Assembly (NCBI GenBank): GCA_013416795.1 | Contig: RQSC01000001.1 | Coordinates: 34,159 to 48,475, forward strand | Direction: 5' to 3' | From: Prasinococcaceae sp. CCMP 1430 | Taxonomy: Eukaryota > Prasinodermophyta > Palmophyllophyceae > Prasinococcales > Prasinococcaceae | DNA: 14,317 bases | Shown: piece after piece, positions 1 to 6,212 of the stretch | Layout: each line of letters starts with the position of its first letter | Numbering within the stretch: the stretch's first letter is position 1 | Program-made: the position numbers and the translations under genes | The notes under the pieces: generated by a model | Databases searched by the model: none | Told to the model about the DNA's origin: nothing | Seen by the model: only the letters and a program-made list of their open reading frames with translations

Positions 1-1215
1 GGCGGCGGCGGCGGCCACCGCAGCAGCGGCTGAGGCCGCGGCGGCCGCGCTGCGCTCCCGCGGGGGCGAGGCTGTTGCGCGGCAGCTCGAAACGTTGCAG
101 CGCGTGTTCGAGCTCGCTGCGGACGGCTCTGGCGTGGAACAGCCGCTGTGCCTTGAGTGCGCCGACATGATGTGCGAGGAGATCGGGCGGCAGGTGGAAG
201 AGGCCGAGCTCGCCGCGGACGAGTACGAGGCAGCGCTCGCCAGGATGCGCGCGGACGCGGCCGTCGCTGATGCGTCCGGGCAGGCCGAGGCGCTCGCGGC
301 CGCGGAAGAGGAGGAGCTCGCAGGGCTGGAGCGCCGCGCGGCTGCGGCCGAGGCACAAGCGGCGGAGGCGACGGACGAGCTCGCCAGTGCGCGCCGGCAC
401 GAGGCGCGCGTGGCGGCGCTCGAGGAGGGATACTGGCGCGAGTTTCACTCCTTCCAAGAGGAGTTGCGAGCGCACGAGGACGAGCGCGACGCGACGCTCG
501 CCGCGCTGCAGTGGACGCAGGAGCAGTTGGCGAGCCTGCGCGGCGCCAACGTGCTCAACGATGCCTTTCACATCTGGCACCGCGGCAAATTCGGCACAAT
601 ATGCGGGTTCAGGCTCGGGCGCTTGTCCGGCTCGGGCGTCGAGTGGGACGAGATCAACGCGGCGTGGGGGCAGGCCGTGCTTTGCCTGCACACCATGGCC
701 ACGGCGGTCGGGCTTGCGTTCCATAGCGCCAAGCTGCTGCCGATGGGGTCGTACCCAAAGGTGGCAGATAGCCGGGGCAGGCACGAGCTCTACGGGCCCG
801 TGAATGCCGTGTTCAACTCCGGAGGGTACAACAAAGCGCAGTCGCTCTTCCTCTTCTGCCTCAACGAGTTCGCTGCGCACGCGCGCACCATCACGCCCGA
901 CTTTCAGCTGCCGTACGCCATCGAGGGCGAGAAGGTTGGCGGCACGCCCATCCGGCTGACGGCCATGCGTGACGAGAGGTGGACTCAGGCGCTCAAGGTA
1001 CGAATAGCGGGCAAGCACATGCGCGCACGCATACCACTGGGATCTCTGTGCTACGAGCTCTGACGTGTGCGCGCCGCTCGCACGCTGCGCCGCCCTCGTG
1101 ATGCGTGCACGCTGCGACGCCGCAGTTCACGCTCACGAACCTGAAGGTGTGCCAGTTGTGGGTCATCGAGCAGCAGGCTGGCGCCCAGGGCACCTCGGCG
1201 CCTGTGCACGAGTAG
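1..1215 (+). CDS. ATG6: Beclin 1 / ATG6 autophagy protein, 3' part (two exons)
   Basis: Beclin 1/ATG6 is the core subunit of the class III PI3-kinase (VPS34) complexes that start autophagosome formation and act in endosomal sorting. Exons are 1-997 and 1126-1215, joined in phase 0; the frame is open to the left edge, so the N-terminus lies outside. The 361 visible residues begin with an Ala-rich stretch, then a family motif (PLCLECADMM), a long Glu/Ala-rich coiled coil, and the C-terminal BARA domain starting near 548 (NVLNDAFHIWH, GKFGTI, VEWDEINAAWGQ). The last exon supplies the conserved FTLTNLK segment, which confirms the splice. The part around 785-997 resembles plant ATG6 more than animal Beclin (ELYGPVN, WTQALK). 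The aromatic finger of the BARA domain looks reduced (see findings). Identification is by recognised motifs, not by a search. Confidence 0.93.
998..1125 (+). other. Intron in Beclin gene
   Basis: A 128-bp GT-AG intron with donor GTACGA and acceptor CGCAG. Removing it joins ..WTQALK to FTLTNLK.., which restores the expected BARA sequence; without splicing the reading frame leaves the family pattern at once. Confidence 0.9.
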
Positions 1216-1355
1216 CTGGGCCCCTACCCGTCCCACGCCCCTGTGTGAATATACTGTACTTTGTACAACTGCGATTGGCACGCGCGCACATCTCATTTGC
1301 GTGCGACTTCCGCGTGGTGCGTGGCGGTTGCGCCAGAGCGAGCCGCGGGGGCCTT

Positions 1356-1358
<3 letters not shown>

Positions 1359-1409
<51 letters not shown>
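1359..1409 (+). repeat. Homopolymer run of 51 C
   Basis: An uninterrupted run of 51 cytosines, followed directly by AG at 1410-1411. It sits where the polypyrimidine tract of a splice acceptor for the downstream dioxygenase exon would be. The opposite strand is G51, able in principle to form stacked G-quadruplexes. The exact length in the genome is uncertain because such runs are hard to sequence and clone. Confidence 0.95.
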
Positions 1410-1412
1410 AGC

Positions 1413-2472
1413 GCGAGGCGCGCGGCGCACAGCGCGTGGCGCAACGCCAGCGGGCTGCTCGTGCTGCGGGGCGGCGGCGGGGCGGACGGGGCGCCGCCGC
1501 TGAGCGCGTACGACCTCGTCAGGCTAAGCGCCGCGTTTGGCGCCGTCGAGCTCAACCCGGGCGTCCGGGACGAGTTCCTGCTCGGCGGCAAACGCGAGGT
1601 GCAGGTGCTCGGCACCGGCGACGGCGCGTTGCTCAACGCCTGCAGCGAGAGGCAGCGCGTCGGCGCCGAGGGCTGGCAACACGCGCTCACATGGCACACC
1701 GACCAGCTCTTCCGCGCGCCCCAGCCGCGCGGGAGCGCGCTCGCGTGCGTCGCGCCGCCGCCCGTCGCGCCGCAGGCGGCGACGGCGTTCATCTCGACTG
1801 AGCTTGACGGCGCCCTCGAGGCGGCGCCGCAAGCGCTGGTGGAGAGCTCGCTGGAGGTGCTCGCACGCGCGGGCCTCGTGGCTGCCGCGCGCGGCGCGGT
1901 CGGCGACGCGCGCTCGGCGCTTCGCGAGGCGCTCTGCGGCCTCGACGTGCACTGCTCGTACAGCCACCACAACGGTGAGCGCGACCCGGCGGGCGAGCGC
2001 CTCCCGCTCTCGCGCTTGCTTTGCCCCACGCTCCTGCCTCGCCCGAAGTCGCCTTCGCTGACGCGCGCGTGCGCGCGCGCCGCGCACAGCTGTGGCGGGG
2101 CACCCACCGCTCACGGAGGAGCAGCGCGCCGCACACCCGCCGCTCACGCTCGCCGCCGCGCGCGACTACGGGGACGGCGCCGGACTCTACCTCAACTGCC
2201 TCTCGAGCGCCGTCATGGCCGCGCTCCCCCGCGGCGAGAGCCTCACGCCGGCGCAGGTCGTGGCGTACGAGGTGAGCGGTGAGAAGCACGCGAGCGCGCG
2301 GGCGCTCTACGACTGCGTGCTGCCGCTGCTCGCGCAGCCGTCCCGCGTGTACGCCCACGAGTGGAAGCTGGGCGATGTGGTGGTCTGGGACAACTTGCGC
2401 TCGGCGCACGCTCCGACGTGGTTCGACGCGAGCTCGCACACCCGGACCATGTGGCGCACCACGTTCGCGTGA
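1413..2472 (+). CDS. TauD/TfdA-type 2-oxoglutarate Fe(II) dioxygenase, start unresolved
   Basis: This family of non-haem Fe(II) enzymes oxidises small molecules using O2 and 2-oxoglutarate. Exons are about 1413-1974 and 2090-2472, joined through a split Ala codon, giving at least 314 residues; family members are usually about 280-350. The iron ligands are visible: His-x-Asp in WHTDQLF (His codon 1695, Asp codon 1701) and the distal His in WDNLRSAHA (codon 2407). The 2-oxoglutarate-binding Arg region is RTMWRTTF at the C-terminus. The N-terminal AWRNASGLLVLRG is also typical. The substrate cannot be told. The CDS seems to enter from a splice acceptor after the C51 run; there is no ATG between the Beclin stop and this exon, so the first exon or start codon is missing or misread. 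It ends 156 bp from the convergent rhodanese gene. Confidence 0.85.
1975..2089 (+). other. Intron in dioxygenase gene
   Basis: A 115-bp intron, donor GTGAGC and acceptor CACAG, in phase 1. One reading frame stays open through the intron, so frame alone does not reveal it. Splicing is inferred because it links the His-x-Asp half to the distal-His half, which are in different frames. Confidence 0.85.
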
Positions 2473-2628
2473 GGCAGCGCCCACGAGCAAATCCCTCGCG
2501 CGCTCGCACATAGTTAGCCACGCCGCGCACCCTTTTTGTAGTAGTAGTCGAGTGTGCGTTACGCGGCACCGCGTGCGCCCTCGCGAGGCGCGTCGGCCTG
2601 AGTTGCAACGATACGGCTCCGAGCGTGT

Positions 2629-3233
2629 CTATGGCTGCAGGCGACTCTTGCCGTCCGCTGAGTAGCCACCCTCCTCGTACGTGAGCGCGGCGTTGCCCAC
2701 GCCGAGGCCGGATTTGAGAGCTTCCGTGCCGGTCGATACCCACTACAGGCGTGCCGCCCGTGCGCGTCAGCAAGCATGCACAGGCGTGTGCACAGCCTTC
2801 CCCCCACCCACCCACCCACCCACCCACTCGCGCTCGCGCTCGCGCTCGCGTGCGCGCACCGCACCTTTCCTTTCGGCGGGGCAGGCCTGCCCGTGCTAGT
2901 GTACACCTCGCTCCAACCCTCCCAGCCGCCCGCCATGACTGCAACGCTCGCCCATCCGGCGTCCTCGAGCGCCTGCGCTGCCTGGGCTGCCGCGCCCGAG
3001 CCATCCGCGTCGCAAACGAGCACACCGGTCGTCTTGGAGGGCACCTCGCGCGCGGCGCGCGCGGTGAACGCCGCCGTGTCGCCGCCGGCATCAAACGGCA
3101 CGTTGTGCGCGAACCGCCAGCCGCACACGCGCCCCGACGTGGACGTGACCTTGGTGAGGTGCTGCATGTCGTACTCGCGCGCGCCGCGCACGTCCAGCCA
3201 GCGGTAGCCCCCCCCTTCGGGCAGGGCGGTCAT
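2629..3233 (-). CDS. Rhodanese-domain protein (two exons, 5' end uncertain)
   Basis: Rhodanese domains transfer sulfur through an active-site Cys or serve as binding modules. Exons on the minus strand are 3233-2865 and 2742-2629, joined in phase 0 (160 residues from the ATG at 3233). Visible features: WLDVRGAREYD near residue 13, the active-site loop VCDADGSGA with Cys about residue 74 (codon 3014-3012), and VMAGGWEGW. The second exon gives a C-terminal tail with WVSTGTEALKSGL, a segment I associate with chloroplast rhodanese-like proteins of plants and algae. Residues upstream of the ATG (EVGPAEAHRL) also fit the family, so the true start is probably further upstream with a targeting peptide; a TGA interrupts that frame near 3287, so another intron is needed. 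A possible first ATG is at 3573. Sulfurtransferase activity is inferred, not shown. Confidence 0.85.
2743..2864 (-). other. Intron in rhodanese gene
   Basis: A 122-bp intron on the minus strand with donor GTGCGG at 2864 and acceptor CTGTAG ending at 2743. Splicing in phase 0 gives the conserved tail and a stop codon at 2631-2629. Confidence 0.8.
2800..2850. repeat. Two adjoining microsatellites inside the rhodanese intron
   Basis: On the plus strand, a CCCA-type repeat (about six units, 2800-2826) is followed directly by four exact CTCGCG units (2827-2850). Read in the transcript sense this is GGGT-rich and could form a G-quadruplex close to the 5' splice site. Confidence 0.9.
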
Positions 3234-3723
3234 CAGGCGGTGCGCCTCGGCGGGACCGACCTCCGCCGCGGCGCGCGCCCGCGCTTCTCACCCTGACCTC
3301 CACTGTGTTCACGCGACGGCGACCCCGTGCCCAGAGCCACGCCGCGCGACGCCTCGACCTCGCGCTCGGAGGAGCGGTCGAGCGCCGTGCCCTGGACGCC
3401 CCGGCGGTGAAACGGTGGGGAAGGCCGTACAGGAGGACAGGGGGGGTGCTAGGAGGGGAGGGCACGCACGCACGGGCGCGCGCACGTGCGCGCTTCTTTC
3501 CGCCGGCGTCGCCCCTCGGGCGCTGCAAGAAGGGCCACACGGCGCGCACGTGGCGTGGCCGCCTATATTTCATCTCCGCGAAAACATCTCATATCATCCA
3601 AAAACTTCCACAACATACGTTTGCAGTAGATTTCGCTTAAAAATAACGCGATTTGCCAACAACAACAACAAAAAGAAACTGGCTCCGTCCTCGCCCACCC
3701 TGATGAAAATGAAAATAAAATCG
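3234..3723. other. Rhodanese upstream region, AT-rich toward the first N
   Basis: About 490 bases with no gene I can define. The GC-rich part (3234-3560) probably holds an undefined first exon or intron of the minus-strand rhodanese gene, with minus-strand ATGs available at 3573 and just beyond. From about 3561 to 3722 base composition turns AT-rich, with TATATTT at 3564-3570 and a short CAA/AAC repeat near 3657-3672. This is a plausible promoter for leftward transcription, but it ends at the N, so its far side is not known to be contiguous. Confidence 0.4.
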
Positions 3724-3724
3724 N
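3724..3724. other. Single N, probable contig join
   Basis: One undetermined base at an abrupt change from AT-rich noncoding sequence to GC-rich coding sequence. The downstream glycosyltransferase frame starts immediately after it with no start codon, so unknown sequence is probably missing here. Confidence 0.6.
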
Positions 3725-4939
3725 GGGCGCGGAGGTGGCGCTCGCCGCGCGGGAGGTGTCGCGGGCCGCCGGCGCGGGGCCGAGGGGGAGAGGCGGCGCA
3801 GCGGCGCACGCCGCAGCAGTGCGCCACCTTACAGCCTTCGAGGCCGCGCACGGCCTCCAAGCTGGAGGGGCGCGAGAGAGCGCGCCAGCGCCCGACGAGA
3901 TTCCGCGCCTCGTGCATCAGCAGTACAGCTCCGCGGACGTGCCGCAGCGATGGGCGCTCGCACACAAATCGTGGGCCGGGCGCAACCCAGGCTACAAGTG
4001 CGTGCTGTGGACCGACGACGACCTCAACGCGCTCGGTACGCCAGCGCTCCCGTGCGTGCCAGCCCGCGGTGAATAGCTGGCCCGAGGCACAGTTCGCCCG
4101 CCAGCCCGCCGAGCCTGCCGCCGTGCTCGCCGCCCCGTCCGCCGCCGTCGCGCAGCTGACCCGCTGGTCGCGCCTTTCCCCCTCCTCCAGTCGCCGCGCG
4201 CTACCCTTGGCTCGTGCGAACATACCATGGCTATCCCTACACAGTGCAGCGAACCGACGCGGCGCGGTATTTGCTGTTGTACGATTACGGTGGCGTGTAC
4301 GCCGACCTCGACGTGGGCATCAAGAAGGGCGGCTTCGGTTTCGAGCCGGTGCGCGCGGCGGCGCGCGGCCGCGTGGTTCTCGCGCCCACGTCGCCGATGG
4401 GCTACAGTAACGACCTCATGGCGGCGCCGCCGCGCCACCCCTTCCTGCTGCAGCTCATCGAGGTGCTGCGGCGCGAGGACTACAGCCGCGCCCTGCAGCT
4501 GCCGACCGTGATGCTCTCGACCGGCTCGCTGCGGCTCTCGGTCGAGGCCGCGCGATGGCCCGAGGCGAACGATTTCTATGAGCTCAGCGCCGTGCAGTAC
4601 GGCACAGCAAGCGAAGATGCCACTGGTGGCGGCGGCGTGGAGAAGGCTGGAGGGAGCGGCGGCGGTGGCAGCGGCACTTCCGATGAGGGCCGAACGCGCG
4701 CGGTCGTGTACCACTTGCGCGGCTCGTCGTGGCACTCGGCCGACACGGCGGCGCTCACGGCCGCGTGGACGCGGCTTGCCGCGGCCGACGTGGGCAGCGG
4801 CGCCGGGGGGGGTGCGACGGTGGCAGCCGCGGCGGCCTCGGCGCTCGCGTGCGCCGCTTGCTGCGTTGCCGCGACGCGCCGCCGCCGCCGCCGGCGGCTG
4901 CGAGCGGCGGCCGCGCAGCAGCAAGATGGAGGCGTGTAG
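3725..4939 (+). CDS. GT32 glycosyltransferase with DXD motif (OCH1/SUR1-type), 5' truncated
   Basis: This family transfers a sugar from a nucleotide sugar in the Golgi or endomembranes; members include the yeast OCH1 mannosyltransferase and SUR1/CSH1, which mannosylates inositol phosphoceramide. Exons are 3726-4035 and 4191-4939, joined through a split Val codon; 352 residues are visible. Motifs in order: IPRLVHQQY, SWAGRNPGYKCVLWTDDDL, then after the intron RYPWL, RTDAARYLLLYDYGGVYADLDVG with the metal-binding Asp-Leu-Asp (codons 4304-4312), and VYHLRGSSWH near 4710-4734. A Gly-rich insert lies near 4625-4675. The C-terminus has an Ala/Cys-rich hydrophobic stretch followed by eight or so Arg, suggesting a C-terminal membrane anchor with a cytosolic basic tail. 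The 5' end is cut at the N at 3724. A sphingolipid glycosyltransferase role is a reasonable guess, not proven. Confidence 0.88.
4036..4190 (+). other. Intron in GT32 gene
   Basis: A 155-bp intron, donor GTACGC, acceptor CTCCAG after a C/T-rich tract (TTTCCCCCTCCTCCAG). It is required to join WTDDDLNAL to VAARYPWL, which are in different frames. Confidence 0.9.
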
Positions 4940-5248
4940 CGCAGGCGCCCGCTGTACCCGAACCTGTAATCTTTATGTGGAGCGTCCGACGCCCGATCAC
5001 ACTCAACCATAGCCTGTGTAGGCAGTGCCACCCACGGCGAAGTGTCAGGGGCAGCAGGTGACTAACACGGTCACGGAGCACCTGTCAGTAGGATGGTCGA
5101 AACACTGACACGGTCAGACATACAACACGATCACGGCTCACCTGCATAGATGGTGGACGCATGGTTAGACTAAGCCATGAGTCGAGGAAGGTCTAGAGGG
5201 GACCAGCGAAGAGTGCGTGCGCAAGAGGCGCTCAAAGCACACAGAGCG
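4940..5248. other. Intergenic region between convergent genes
   Basis: About 309 bases between the GT32 stop on the plus strand and the first possible stop of the minus-strand secreted-protein gene. It must hold both 3' untranslated regions. It is less GC-rich than the coding sequence around it. It contains the imperfect repeat at 5055-5150 and possible 3' splice acceptors for the minus-strand gene. I see no additional convincing gene here. Confidence 0.6.
5055..5150. repeat. Imperfect 60-bp tandem repeat with small hairpins
   Basis: The segment 5064-5084 (AACACGGTCACGGAGCACCTG with G/A and other changes) recurs 60 bp later at 5124-5144, with 18 of 21 bases matching by hand. Flanking bases are partly similar too. 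Two short hairpins lie in or between the copies: GTGAC/GTCAC at 5058-5074 and CTGAC-ACG-GTCAG at 5105-5117. Each copy, read on the minus strand, contains CAG|GTG and then CCGTGA. Confidence 0.75.
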
Positions 5249-5872
5249 CTACTCACAGTCGATCAGCAGCCCGCATCCGACGATGGTCGTGGCGTCCGCC
5301 GTCAGGTTTCCCGGCGGGAAGATGCTCGCCGACTGGTGCGCCGGTGGCTGCGTGAAGGCGTACTCAATCACCGACGGGCTCATATCCGACGAATCGTCCG
5401 ACTCGGACGCCTCGGCCGCGCCTGCCATCATGATGAATATCATGTTGACGGCCTTCATGTCGCCCCCCTCGACGATGGTGGCGCCCGTCAGAGCGACGTT
5501 GGGCGGAACGTCGCCCATGACCTCGTCGAAGTTCTCACCGACGAGGTAGTCGTTTGGTTTGCGCATCGCGGTGCGGATTGGCTTCTCGGTGAAGGCGATC
5601 ATGTACGAATCCTCGTCGGGGAAGTACATCCTGAGCTTGCCTGTGACCGACTCGTTGCCATTCGCCGAGACAGGGTCGAGCTGCACCGTGCAAGTCGGCG
5701 CTGACTGGCTGAGCAGTATTCGCGGCATATCCATTGACGCAGCTTCGACTCGCGGCACTCCGAGGACGGCCGCAAAGATGCCGAGGAGCGCGAACAGGCA
5801 CTGGGATGTGCACGCTCCGGCGCGCCTCGTGCCGGCGCCGGGCGAGGAGGGGCGGCGTGCTGTGGAAGTCAT
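5249..5872 (-). CDS. Predicted secreted protein with a PPN-motif domain
   Basis: A 207-residue protein read from the ATG at 5872 to the stop at 5251-5249. The first 45 residues look like a signal peptide: a basic N-terminus, a hydrophobic core (CLFALLGIFAAVLG) and a likely cleavage site after VEA (residues 42-44). The mature part has IAFTEKPIRTA, NFDEVMGDVPPNVALTG, an acidic insert ASESDDSSD and an ending CGLLID. This order resembles a family of small secreted bacterial and protist proteins with FSDRP(Y/D)R and DPPNAxL motifs and a terminal LFID; I recall the pattern but cannot name a characterised function. The end is uncertain, because GTGAGT (5256-5251) overlaps the stop and could be a splice donor. 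The 5' end lies in an inverted duplication. The neighbouring gene on the left is convergent. Confidence 0.72.
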   Translation of the reverse strand: MTSTARRPSSPGAGTRRAGACTSQCLFALLGIFAAVLGVPRVEAASMDMPRILLSQSAPTCTVQLDPVSANGNESVTGKLRMYFPDEDSYMIAFTEKPIRTAMRKPNDYLVGENFDEVMGDVPPNVALTGATIVEGGDMKAVNMIFIMMAGAAEASESDDSSDMSPSVIEYAFTQPPAHQSASIFPPGNLTADATTIVGCGLLIDCE

Positions 5873-6040
5873 GCTCGCCGACAGACGCCTCGGGCCGCCA
5901 GCAATGAGCGTGACGGTGTGCGTCCGCGCGAGCGAGCGCACGAGTGGCACGCGCGTCTGAGGCTTGCTGCTGGGGCCCCACCACGACAGTCGGCGAGCAT
6001 GGTGTCGACAGCACGCCGCCCCTTCTCGGCCGGCGGCGAC
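5831..6040. repeat. Inverted repeat enclosing the secreted protein's 5' end
   Basis: Arms 5831-5882 and 5989-6040 match in inverted orientation at 44 of 52 positions by hand count, including a perfect 16-base block and a perfect 13-base block. Weaker, gapped similarity continues inward (GGGCCGCCAGCA against GGGCCCCAGCA), leaving a small central loop. The left arm contains the start codon and first codons of the minus-strand secreted protein; the right arm has a matching ATG at 5999 facing the other way. Confidence 0.85.
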
Positions 6041-6130
6041 GCGGGGCGTGGCATAAAATTCGATCAAACGTCGTTGCCATCGACAAAACGTTTTGACGGT
6101 TGGACGCACGGAACGCCGAGCAAAATTTAA
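5999..6130 (+). pseudogene. Short orphan copy of the secreted protein's first codons
   Basis: The right arm of the inverted repeat opens a 43-codon frame beginning MVSTARRPFSAGG, matching the MTSTARRPSSPGAG start of the minus-strand protein. Past the repeat it runs into AT-rich sequence and stops at 6128-6130, with no hydrophobic core and no domain. It is best read as a duplicated 5' fragment, not a functional gene. Confidence 0.4.
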
Positions 6131-6170
6131 ATTTGTCGATCAAACGAAAATCGATCAAAATACTTTGCAC
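6052..6170. promoter_or_regulatory. AT-rich island with repeated TCGATCAAA and two palindromes
   Basis: In otherwise GC-rich DNA this stretch is AT-rich. It carries TCGATCAAACG at 6060-6070 and 6136-6146, TCGATCAAA again at 6151-6159, and two perfect 12-bp palindromes, CAAAACGTTTTG (6084-6095) and AAATTTAAATTT (6123-6134). It lies between the 5' end of the secreted protein gene and the 3' end of the BAG6-like gene. It may be an upstream control region for the former or a 3' region for the latter; this is inference. Confidence 0.4.
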
Positions 6171-6212
6171 CAAAAGGGCGCAGCAATTCCGAGGTGCGAT
6201 GAGCGCAGGCGG

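Noticed and set aside
1163-2107. A 314-residue minus-strand frame
   Set aside because: It is the antisense of the dioxygenase exon and the C run (giving poly-Gly); no domain is seen.
1065-2282. A 405-residue plus-strand frame with a polyproline stretch across the C51 run
   Set aside because: It reads through the Beclin intron, the noncoding C run and the dioxygenase intron. Only 1413-1974 of it matches a family; the Pro run is a translation of the homopolymer.
4755-5081. A minus-strand frame MLRDRVSHLLPL.. as a further exon of the secreted protein
   Set aside because: It overlaps the GT32 3' end on the other strand, and the phase of the possible splice leads to an immediate stop in place of this frame.
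5055-5150. CRISPR-like or phage attachment repeat
   Set aside because: Only two imperfect copies in a eukaryotic 3' region, with no cas or integrase genes.
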